From: Massospora cicadina
Lineage: Eukaryota > Entomophthoromycota > Entomophthoromycetes > Entomophthorales > Entomophthoraceae
Reading direction: 5' to 3'
Assembly: GCA_022478985.1 (NCBI GenBank)
Contig: JAKSZP010009480.1
Coordinates: 50,987 to 114,986 of the forward strand
DNA length: 64,000 nucleotides
The position numbers were made by a program, and so were the translations under genes. The notes beneath the pieces were generated by a model. The model had not been told where the DNA came from. It did no database searches and worked only from the letters and a program-made list of their open reading frames with translations. Positions 56,176 to 64,000 of the stretch are shown one piece after another. Positions within the stretch are counted from its first letter, which is position 1; each line of letters starts with the position of its first letter.

Positions 56176-57060
56176 ATTTACTTGAAAAACTTACGCAAGG
56201 GCATCTGCATCCATAAATGGCGCATGTTAAGCATAACGTGTGAACCCACTCTAATTTTATGTGCTGGTAGTCACTTCTGATCTGCAAACTTTTTGTAGTT
56301 GCTTACGGCCTTATTTAAATGCTCTCATACCAGGGACTGTGTGTCCTAAATATGCTGAGCATAGTTGGCTGCAGCTAGGATCTCTGGACAAAGACATGGA
56401 CCATCTGAGAATGAGGTACTTACTCCAAGGTGGCTTCATATGGGGAGAAGCCAGTGGACGCATGCGTATCATTATTGTATGCAAACTGGGCAAGGGGTAG
56501 ATCATCTGCCCAGGTATCCTGAGTGGCTGAAGCGCAGCACCATAGGTACTGCTCCAAGATCTGATTGACTCGTTCAGTTTGACCATCTGACTGTAGATGG
56601 TACGCGGTGGAGCGGCAGAGCATAACCTTCAATATTTCCAAGAGCTTGTTCCAAAACTGCGCCATAAATTGGGGCCTGCGGTTGCTGAAAATTTCCTGCA
56701 GGAGGCTGAACATCAAAAATACATGATGCACAAATAGGCTGGCAGTTTCTTTGGAGGTAACTGCAGAGAAACATGGGATGAACAGGGAGAATTTAGTGAA
56801 GTGGTCAATGCCCACCATGACCTCAGTGAACCTCTTGGAGCTGGGTATCTCAAAATAAAGTCCACAGACACCGATGTCCATGGACCCTCTGCCTGCTACA
56901 AGGGGTTAAGAAGACCATTTCTACTAGACTGGTCCGAATTGGCATGCACACAAGTCATACAGTCAGCAAACCAGGACAGAACATCCTTGGACAAGCCAGG
57001 CCAGTTAAAGATACGTTTCACTAAATCAATGCATTACTTATTCCTTGGGTGACCAACTGC
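56176..57060 (-). pseudogene. A3 integrase
   Basis: The minus ORF 56420-56881 (153 codons) is the longest integrase frame here. It reads DIGVCGLYFEIPSSKRFTEV, VGIDHFTKFSLFIPCFSAVT, HHVFLMFSLLQEIFSNRRPQ, YHLQSDGQTERVNQILEQYL and DDLPLAQFAYNNDTHASTGF. Catalytic residues: the first Asp is missing in this frame (GLYF), the second is Asn (SNRRPQF for SDRGPQF; AAC at 56681-56683), and the Glu is kept (QTERVN). Zinc domain remnants lie at 56900-57060. Confidence 0.85.
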
Positions 57061-57590
57061 CAGGATCATGAAGAGCCTGAATTACTTAAGCTCAGAGGAG
57101 GGGAGGGACCTACACCTGCAACCTGAATTGAATGAGCCCCTCAGTCAGTGAATGCAAGAAATGTTTAGAAGTTGGGAGGGAAAACTGCTCCAAAAGTTCC
57201 ACCCCTTCCACACATGCTGTTTGCGCTGCTAAGACCCTGAAAGCAAGGGCTTATCTGGTGCTAAGTCTGCTGCTGAAACTTCAGGAGGTATGATGGCCTT
57301 GATCTGGGTTTTTGTAATGGCTGTGTGAGATCCTCCTCATCTGAGTCAGCTGGGCAATGTGAAGGATTGCAACCTAGAAATTGGGAAGGACATTTAACGC
57401 TCCCTTAACAAACTCATATTTGAAGTTAAAAATTGCACAAATCCTGGTAGTTTCAGGCCTTTTGATGTGCCAATTTATGTAGTTTATGAAAATAAGAAGA
57501 GTTTGGTGGTCCATTTGCACAGTCAACTCATGCTGAGCGCTCTGCAAGAGATACTGTCATTGGGTCAAGGCCCATGCCACAGCTGCCAGC
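57061..57590 (-). pseudogene. A3 RNase H, C-terminal part
   Basis: The minus strand from 57590 reads LAAVAWALTQ, YLLQSAQHELTVQMDHQTLL and FVKGALNVLPNF, then the linker LAAQTACVEGVELLEQFSLP toward integrase. A2 has the same order at 60625-61040. The N-terminal part is displaced beyond A2. Confidence 0.8.
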
Positions 57591-58735
57591 TGTAAGTCCA
57601 GGGGAACGTCCCCTGTGCGTAGATCAGCACTCATTCTGTTTCTGAATAAAAAGGGGTTGAGGGGGGCGGCTGTACCCCTTGTCACCCAGGGCAACCTCGC
57701 CCACATGGTAGATGAGCGCTGGGTAACAGCTCTCCCTCTTTGGATTCCTCCCTGGTACCCTCGCTCACCTCAGCTGAACTGGTCAGTTGCATTAAGAGAA
57801 TCTACTCTGAGATCACTGAATTGATGTTGAAGAGTTTGAGACTGATGGGATCAAATCCAGACAATCAGAAAATACATGCCAAAAAAAGGACAAATTTCAA
57901 ATCATCAGCTGGAATCGCTGACGATTTCAACTCAGTCACCAATATGATCATTAATGCCAACCCCCTCCAGAAATTATTGGGGATGATCCCCAATGTGCAT
58001 ATGTGACTTTGGAAACCATTAATGACAGTTTGGACCCTGATCCAGAAAATTGGGAGTTTCAGCTGACATAACTCATTCAACCAAACAAATGGCCTAGTGA
58101 TTGGGCATGGGTGGGTTGGGCATCCCAAACCCGTTTCCAACAAATGGGACCACCCCTACGTGGGGTGGCCCTGGGATTTCCCATTGCTTGTCATGCCAGA
58201 TGCCATCATGCTAACTGACAGAAATGCAGTTGAGCCTCAGTTCAGGCGTTTGAGGTTGAACCAACAGTGACTCAGCCTGCTGTTGAATCTTTTGATATCG
58301 GTTCCAATTGAGATTATCTGCCCCTTTTTTCAAAAAATTCGCTGTTAGGTGAATTTGAGGGACCATTTCCCTGCTTTGACTCACCACAATTGAACACTAT
58401 TTAATCAGTTGCCTTGCACTAAGAAAATTGTTGGTCAATTTCTTTCTTATTTTCCCAATAAAAAGTCCTTTCCCCAATTCTAGTTTATGTTGAAAAACAA
58501 ACTGCCTTTTCTGCCAGTATTCCAACACCCCTCAGGTTTTATGTCCATGTTCATCTGGTATTTCACTAAGTGTCTATAAGCGATTATGGCTCATAGGCAA
58601 TTATTGGTGGAACTCCTTCATAGTTCCATAGCTGTCATACAAGCAGCAGTGCCTCTGGCATTCTGGTTTGCCATTTGGGTGCTTCAGCACTCAGGCTGGC
58701 AGGCCAGTCTAATACTAACTTGATATTTGCCTTAC
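57591..58735 (+). repeat. 5' LTR of element A2
   Basis: TGTAAGTCCAGGGGAACG...TTACA, about 1145 bp. The first 533 bp repeat at 62496-63029. The right end is set by TTACA at 58735 and by alignment of GGCAGGCCAGTCTAA with the A1 and A3 ends. ORFs 57615-57824, 57740-58006 and 57865-58143 are inside it. Confidence 0.78.
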
Positions 58736-59060
58736 ATAATTGCCCAACCATTATTCCTAACCATTTCCGCCTTTCTCATAAATATTGGCGTAGCAATGAT
58801 TCCTTCTTTTCAGCTTAACCAGGTTGTGAAGAAAGTTTTCTCTGGAAATGTTAGCCTGGTCCCCCTCAAGATGTCTGATCCACATCCCATAGTTGCCACG
58901 GCTATTTTGCCCATGTCAGTATGTTCTGATAATCTGACTTGTGAAGAGCTTACTACCACTATAAACCTAGTGGTTTCCCCTGACTCTACTACCATCTCTT
59001 CTTTATCACCAGATTCAACTACAGCTGCAATAAAGAGGTGTTTGCTTACATCTTAATGCC
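58736..59060 (+). pseudogene. A2 gag-PR linker
   Basis: The plus frame 58727-59056 reads QLNQVVKKVFSGNVSLVPLK, then CEELTTTINLVVSPDSTTIS. The last part corresponds to the segment before the A1 protease. It does not look like a full gag and has no zinc knuckle. Confidence 0.5.
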
Positions 59061-59400
59061 CATGAAGATTAGTGTCAGGTCTCATCACGTTTCCTTTGAG
59101 GCTTTGGTGGATACAGGAGCCACGAAAAATTTTATGAGTGTTGAACTAGCCCAAAAATTGGAGCTTGATCTGGATGTAGGTCCTTTGGTGATAATTGCTT
59201 CTTCAGCCTCCCAGACATCATATATAGTCCGTCAGCCAGTACCTTTCTTGGTACATTAGTTTGGCTTTTGTGATTGGCTCTCCGCAATGCCAAACTTAGT
59301 GTTCTTGGTAATCTTGAGGTTTGGATGGTGGTGCTGACAACATGTTAGAATCCACATAGAGTCAAATATGTTGTCATTCATTTATGATTAAATGGAGGGA
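59061..59400 (+). pseudogene. A2 protease
   Basis: The plus ORF 59038-59259 reads ILMPMKISVRSHHVSFEALV then DTGATKNFMSVELAQKLELD and VRQPVPFLVH. The active site DTGA (59110-59121) is canonical. The frame ends at a stop directly after the conserved VPFLVH, so the second half of the fold is lost or frame-shifted. A1 and H have the same domain with damaged active sites. Confidence 0.85.
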
Positions 59401-60330
59401 GACTTTCCCTTAGTTAATACCCTTAAGAAAACACAAAACCGCAGCTCCATTACTTCCCTTAGTTCCCTTGGGCCTTCAATCTGATTTTTCTGAATAATTG
59501 ATGCACTATCATATTATCTTTGATTCTGAGAAGGCGGACCTCTTCCCCCTCACACAAAAATTGACTTAGTATTGCAAACATTGGTACAGTTGATGAACAT
59601 CAACTGCCCCTTGTATCCACACATGGCAGAAGAGGAGGCTGCTCTTAACATTTGGTTAGATAATATGCTTAAGAAAGGATGGTTGTTTATAGAGACATCA
59701 CCAATTGCCTCACCTATCTTTTTTGCCAAGAAGGCTAATGGTTCTCTCTGTCCCTGCATGTATTGGTCACCTAAATAAAATTACAGTGAGCGATCCCTAC
59801 CTTTTACCCCTGGAGCAGAGTATCAGTCATGTGATTACAAACTCTTGCGTGTTCTACAAGCTTATTCTTGTCAATTTCTTTAACCAAATAAGGGTAATGG
59901 AAGTTCATTATTGGCTTACTGCGATTTGTACCAAACGAGGTATCTTTCAGTTCCGCATAATACCCTTCAAGCTGAACAACGCACCAGCCACCTTTCAAAG
60001 AATGATCAATAGTGTGCTGAGCGACCTCCAGTTCACATGCGCAGTTGCATATATTGACAACATCTTGGTTCATTCCCCAACTCCCAAACAACATGATAAA
60101 GACTTAGAAGCAGTAGTGGCTTCTTTGCACAAGGCGGGCCAGCTCATCAAGCCTCTGAATTGCAAGTTTTATAAGGAGGAAGTTGCCTTTCTTGGGAACC
60201 TGGTCCTAAATGATGGTTATGCGATTCTGCCCAACAAGTTATATGCCATCCGCAAGTGGCCAACTCCAACAACCCAGAAACAATTATGGAGTTTCTTAGT
60301 ATCATTATTTTCTTAGAAAAATTTTCCCAG
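59401..60330 (+). pseudogene. A2 reverse transcriptase
   Basis: Frame 59572-59778 gives the entry region (INCPLYPHMAEEEAALNIWL, KKGWLFIETSPIASPIFFAK). Frame 59705-60316 (203 codons, the longest in the window) holds YLLPLEQSISHVITNS, LILVNFFNQIRVM, TKRGIFQFRIIPFKLNNAPA and TFQRMINSVLSDL, then AVAYIDNILVHSPT. It ends with NCKFYKEEVAFLGNLVLNDG. The active site is YIDN (60050-60061); YxDD is expected. One frameshift joins the two frames. Confidence 0.9.
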
Positions 60331-60830
60331 CCCTTTCCCAATTAGCTGCTCCGCTCTACCCCCTCACGGGTAAAAATGTGCCTTTCCGTTGGACCCCCAA
60401 GTGCCAGCAGGCGTTTGAGTCAATTAAAGAAGTATTCTTATCACACTCTCTTCTAAAACATGCAGACCCCTCCAAACCATATATTATCGCTTGTAATGCT
60501 TCAGCAGTAGCAGTTGGGGTAGTTCTGTTCTAGGAGCATGATGGTTTATAACATATGGTTGCCTACTTTTCCCAGAAGTTCTCTTCAACTGAGCAATCAT
60601 AGGCCATTTACTATAAAGAATTGGCAGCCATAGCATGGGCATTGACTCATTGGCAGTACCTGTTACAGGGTGCCCAGCATGCACTAACTGTGCATACGGA
60701 CCAACAAGCTCCTTTAAATTTCTGCAAACCACAAAAATTGGCACACAGGAAGGCTCATACCTATTGGATATTATGCAGTTTCAATTTTGAATAAAAATTT
60801 GTGAAAGATGCAATAAATGTGCTTCCCAAC
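60331..60830 (+). pseudogene. A2 RNase H
   Basis: The plus strand reads YPLTGKNVPFRWTPKCQQAF, IIACNASAVAVGVVLF, VAYFSQKFSSTEQS, YKELAAIAWALTHWQYLLQG and HALTVHTDQQAPLNF. The first catalytic residue is Asn (AAT 60495-60497); the Glu and the later Asp are present. Four in-frame stops. Confidence 0.85.
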
Positions 60831-61060
60831 TTTCTTAGATGCAACCTGGCCCATTTCCCCACAGACTCAGAGGGAGCGGACCTGGTTACCATAATCCTCA
60901 CCACCCAAATTCTATTTATTGTCCCGCCTGTAGTCACCTCAGTAGAGTTAGCTCCTGATGCTCCGCTTATTTCACAGGTTTTGGCAGCTCAGATGTCTTG
61001 CCCTGAAGGATTGGAGTTACTTGATCAGTTATCTCTCTAAACCCACAAACATTCCCTGTA
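60831..61060 (+). pseudogene. A2 RNase H-IN connector
   Basis: The plus frame 60801-61040 reads CNLAHFPTDSEGADLVTIIL and QVLAAQMSCPEGLELLDQLS. The same connector is traceable in A1 and A3. Confidence 0.65.
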
Positions 61061-62163
61061 TTCCTTGGCAAAGGGTCTCATCTAACTTGGGTCGCGGGTT
61101 TGGGTTCCTCCTCTCCTTAGAGCCGAGGTGTTTCTAGCGCATCTGACCCTCCCACGATTGGCCATCTGGGCAACAAGAAATACATCAAATTGATCAAGCG
61201 AACTTATAATTGGGAGGGTTTAACTAAGGAAGTTTTAGACTGGATCGCCAATTGCATTACTTGTGCACAAGCCAAGTTGGACCGCTCAGGAAGAAATGGC
61301 CTCCTACATCCCTTACAACAGGCGTATGGTCCATGGATATCAGTGTCCGTGGATTTTATTGTTAAACTCCCTTGTTCTAATGGGTTTACAGCAGTGATAT
61401 TGGTGGTCAATTGTTTCACCAAATTTTCCCTATTTATTCCCTGTGCTTCCGCAATCACATCAGAAGAAATTGTTCATCTCTTCATACGCCATGTGCTCTC
61501 TATGTTTGGTCTCCAGCAGGAGATCATCAGTGACCGTGGGCCCCAATTTACTGCGCAGTTTTGGAATGAGCTTTTAACCATCTTATAAATCACCTCCTGC
61601 CATTCCACTTCATACCATCCCCAGTCTGACGGACAAACTGAGTGGTTTAACCAAATTTTGGAACAGTATTTACGTTGTTACACGTTGGCCACAGAAGATA
61701 CCTGGGCTGATGACCTCCCTCTCACCCAATTTGCCTATAATAATGGTACTCACGCTTCTATGGAATTTTCTCCCTATGAAGTGACGTTGGGTTAATATCC
61801 CTTTTTCCGATTGGTCCCTGTCTATGTCCAGAGGTTCCTGCTGCTGCAGATCCTGTTGAGCACTTTGGTCTACCGAGTCCTTAGTGTGGGAGCATCTCAC
61901 AAAAGCTATCTATGATTATAAACAGTTTGCGGATTGAAAATGACTTCCTGGCCACGATATAGTGGTGGTCTCTCACGTTATGTTAGATACTCGCCATCTT
62001 CAGATGCAGGCACCTTCCCAGAAGTAGAAAGCAAGCGTTTGGGTCCCCACCTGGTGGAGGAAGACTTGGGCAATGGTGCGTTCCAGCTAAAACTGCCAGC
62101 TCATTGGAAACAGCACCCCATCTTCCACATGTCTCAGTTGTCCCCACATAAGAGATTGTTCCT
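61061..62163 (+). pseudogene. A2 integrase
   Basis: The plus ORF 61190-61588 reads IKRTYNWEGLTKEVLDWIAN, CITCAQAKLDRSGRNGLLHP, SVSVDFIVKLPCSNGF (first Asp), TKFSLFIPCASAITSEE and GLQQEIISDRGPQFTAQFWN (second Asp). After a single nonsense codon (61586-61588) the same frame continues YHPQSDGQTEWFNQILEQYL (Glu kept), ADDLPLTQFAYNNGTHAS. So the D-D-E set is complete but a stop lies between. The C-terminal segment 61990-62160 reads RLGPHLVEEDLGNGAFQLKL and HPIFHMSQLSPHKR. Confidence 0.88.
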
Positions 62164-62476
62164 GACAGATCCAAACTAATAGTGATAGATGATGCAGAAG
62201 AAGCCAAGGTGGAGGACAACTTAGCGTCCCGCAAATCCTGGTGGTCAGTTCAGTATCTTGTCGCATGGAAGGAATATCTGGCCTATGAGAACAATTAGGT
62301 CAAGGCTCAAAATTGTGCTAATTGCATGGAACTGGTCAAGGCATTCCATGAGTCCTACCCTGACGCTCCCTGTCCCACCTCCCCAAAAAAAGTTACAACT
62401 GAAATGGTGATCAAATTGCCCAAGGCTCATAACAATGTGGCCCTTATGCAGTTTCCCAGTGGTGGCGCCCTTCCTT
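62164..62476 (+). pseudogene. A2 chromodomain
   Basis: The plus strand reads EEAKVEDNLASRKSW, VQYLVAWKEYLAYENN, CANCMELVKAFHESYPDAPC over 62195-62370. The aromatic YLVAWKxY core and the C-terminal helix of a chromodomain are clear. The usual W of the TWEP motif is replaced by a stop. The domain ends about 120 bp before the purine tract. Confidence 0.8.
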
Positions 62477-62495
62477 AGGAAAAAGGAAAGGGTAA
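62477..62495 (+). other. Polypurine tract of A2
   Basis: AGGAAAAAGGAAAGGGTAA directly before TGTAAGTCC. Confidence 0.85.
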
Positions 62496-63029
62496 TGTAA
62501 GTCCAGGGGAACGTCCCCTGTGCGTAAATCGGGAGCTCTTTCCATTTATGAATAAAAAGAGGCCAAAGAGGGAAGCTGTACCCCTTGTCACCCAGGGCAA
62601 CCTCGCCCACATGGTAGACAAGCGCTGGTTAACAGCCCTCCCTCTTTGGATTCCTCCCCCAGTAACTCACTCACCTCAGTTGAACTAGTCAGCTGCATTA
62701 AGGAATATCTTCGCTGGATCACCAAATAGATGTTGAAAAGTCTTATACTGATGGGATCAAAGCCGGACAATTGGCTAATGCATGCAAAAAAGGACAAATG
62801 TTGAATCATTGGATAAAATTGCAGATGGTTTTTATTCAGTCATCAATATGATCATTGACGCCAACCCCTCCCAAATTCAAATTGGAGATGATCCCCAATG
62901 TGCAGATGGTATTCTCAGAAACAATTGCCAACAGTTCAAAACCCCAATCCAGCAAATGGGGTTTGCAGCCAACTTAACTCATTCAACCAAACTAACAGCT
63001 CAGCAACTGGGCATGGGTGGGTTGGGCAT
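62496..63029 (+). repeat. 3' LTR of element A2, left 534 bp
   Basis: Direct repeat of 57591-58123. It ends in GGGTTGGGCAT, where the 5' LTR continues CCCAAAC but this copy runs into element K. The remaining ~610 bp should follow K outside the window. Confidence 0.85.
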
Positions 63030-63560
63030 TGTCAAGATTACACTATGACTGGGTGATAAGCTAGTGTTCCAGTGGATTGTAATGAGATGTGAAGCGAGCT
63101 CTGAGGGCGAGTAATAGGTTATAGCAATGCAAAATGAATTGATTGAATCAATTAGGGTTTTATACTCGAGGAAATTCCGTTGAAGCCTCAATAATCAAAC
63201 AATCTCTACATTGATAGCAAAGAGAGATTGATTAAGTTAATGTGTTGAATCCGTTGAATTTTACCAAGGGTTAAGGGTTGATTGGGAGAGAGAAGTAAAG
63301 GAGGTTTTTTAGAATAAGTAAAAAAAGGAAGAAAGAAGAAGTGAGTAAGATTAAGTAGAAATTGTAATCAGAGAGGGTCAGCTAGTTAGATCATATTAAA
63401 TAAAAGTAGCGAAGCTGGGGCGATTGCTTCATATTTTATATCAGTTTATTACGTTTATTTGAGTGACCAACGATCTCCATATCGCTTGGTCATTTCTCAG
63501 TGGGCTAAATCCTGTGCAACTAGTTCAGCGGAAATAAGCCATATCCACCAAATGTTAACA
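63030..63560 (+). repeat. 5' LTR of element K
   Basis: TGTCAAGATTACAC...TGTTAACA, 531 bp, inferred from the break in A2 on the left and the primer site on the right. It has a purine-rich stretch at 63280-63380. The minus ORF 63000-63191 is a chance frame. Confidence 0.72.
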
Positions 63561-63561
63561 A

Positions 63562-63585
63562 TGGTGCTCACTATATATGGGGCCC
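63562..63585 (+). other. Primer-binding site of element K
   Basis: TGGTGCTCACTATATATGGG one base after the LTR end. The first 12 bases equal those of J. Confidence 0.72.
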
Positions 63586-63620
63586 ATTGATCAACTATTA
63601 ACAACTTGATCATTGCACCT

Positions 63621-64000
63621 ATGGCGCAACCAGCTCGCTTTGATGGGGTACTACCCCCAGTTATCGAATTATCCCAATATGGGGAGCTGAAGCTTACTTT
63701 GTATACCTTACTTCAGGCGCAAAAAGTGCTTTTTCAGGAGAATAATAATATTACTGAGTAGCTCAACCATGCCTTCCGCCAACTGCTCCTGGTAGGTGAC
63801 CATACGAACCAACTTGCCAACCTCTTGAGCAGCACGATGGAGTGAATAGACTTTGCAGAGTATAAATTAGATATGATTGTTAAGGAAAAGGAAATTTGCA
63901 GTGACAGGCTGCCCCATTTAACCGTGATAGAAACATACACGGGTTTTTCAAGCGGTTTAAGTTTGCCATAGAGGGGGCTTTCAATTGGCAGAAAGATAAA
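63621..64000 (+). pseudogene. Element K gag, N-terminal part
   Basis: ATG at 63621, 60 bp past the LTR, opens a frame reading MAQPARFDGVLPPVIELSQY and LYTLLQAQKVLFQENNNITE. A stop falls at 63759-63761. The same frame resumes LNHAFRQLLLVGDHTNQLAN and has further stops. The helical, Gln/Leu-rich text and the position fit a gag N-terminus; no family motif is reached before the window ends. Confidence 0.6.

Larger units (their letters stand above)
54457..57590 (-). mobile_element. Element A3, chromovirus, 3' half
   Basis: A-family 3' LTR, purine tract, chromodomain, integrase and part of RNase H on the minus strand. The frame is cut at 57591 inside RNase H (ELAAVAWALTQ) by A2. The 5' half must lie to the right of A2, outside the window. 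Its left neighbour is the integrase of F. Confidence 0.82.
57591..64000 (+). mobile_element. Element A2, chromovirus, interrupted by K (runs off window)
   Basis: 5' LTR at 57591, PR at 59080, RT 59550-60330, RNase H to 60830, IN 61060-62160, chromodomain to 62370, purine tract, 3' LTR from 62496. K interrupts the 3' LTR at 63030, after 534 bp; the matching point in the 5' LTR is 58123. Only about 300 bp lie between 5' LTR and PR, so gag is absent or very short. The coding is the clearest of the A family, but several stops and frame changes remain. Confidence 0.87.
63030..64000 (+). mobile_element. Element K, LTR retrotransposon (5' end only)
   Basis: Starts with a 531-bp LTR, primer site at 63562 and a gag-like frame at 63621, then leaves the window. 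The insertion point is exact because the A2 LTR is interrupted. The left target sequence is GGCAT (63025-63029). Confidence 0.8.

Noticed and set aside
63280..63400. Purine-rich stretch in the K LTR as a polypurine tract
   Set aside because: It lies inside the 5' LTR and is not followed by an LTR start.
1..64000. CRISPR array, bacterial operons, rRNA or riboswitches
   Set aside because: No regular short repeats with spacers, no ribosome-binding-site-spaced genes and no recognisable structured RNA; the content is eukaryotic retroelements.

Overview
This 64 kb window is a stack of LTR retrotransposons of the Ty3/gypsy (Metaviridae) type, most of them decayed. I found no host gene, rRNA, tRNA or CRISPR array. 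Protease (PR), reverse transcriptase (RT), RNase H (RH) and integrase (IN) fragments occur on both strands, several with a chromodomain, and nearly all are broken by stops and frameshifts. The sequence is AT-rich and, by eye, poor in CpG. This points to a large, transposon-dominated, cytosine-methylating eukaryotic nuclear genome. A rust-like fungus is my weak best guess; plant or animal is not excluded.

The order of insertion can be read from LTR ends (TG...CA) and 5-bp target-site duplications (TSDs). (1) 1-32965: a head-to-tail array of C-family elements on the + strand. Its LTRs are LTR0 (138-754 plus 17455-17502), LTR1 (24768-25415) and LTR2 (32319-32965). Element B (760-17449, minus, TSD GTATC) sits inside LTR0. 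Element A1 (3641-13391, minus) sits inside the RT of B. A1 holds three solo LTRs: M1 (7127-8021, TSD GCCTG), D1 (8222-8902, TSD TCATC/CCATC) and M2 (12425-13306, TSD GGGGC). Between LTR0 and LTR1 lie a miniature non-autonomous LTR element N (17553-19376), a chromovirus relic E (19377-23082) and solo LTR D2 (23898-24711). Solo LTR M3 (26927-27822) interrupts the gag of C. (2) 32966-54456: relic F, split by chromovirus H (34978-52817). H holds solo LTR M4 (36631-37492) and a complete element J (37826-47367, minus, TSD GCAGG). (3) 54457-64000: chromovirus A3 (minus), interrupted in RNase H by A2 (57591 onward, plus), whose 3' LTR is interrupted at 63030 by element K, which runs off the window.

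Two tiny poly(A)-tailed inserts (31065-31110 and 54076-54095) have perfect 18-bp TSDs and share the same 20-bp 3' end. They show that a target-primed (LINE-type) machinery also acts in this genome, on a sequence family seen here only as extreme 5'-truncated stubs.

The pol modules carry the usual functions: PR processes Gag-Pol, RT/RNase H copies RNA to cDNA, IN joins cDNA to the genome, and a chromodomain directs A/H/E-type integrase to chromatin. Most copies have lost catalytic aspartates, very often by Asp-to-Asn change. Element J is the best preserved in structure and carries an extra ~2 kb between integrase and 3' LTR with a coding-like frame antisense to pol.
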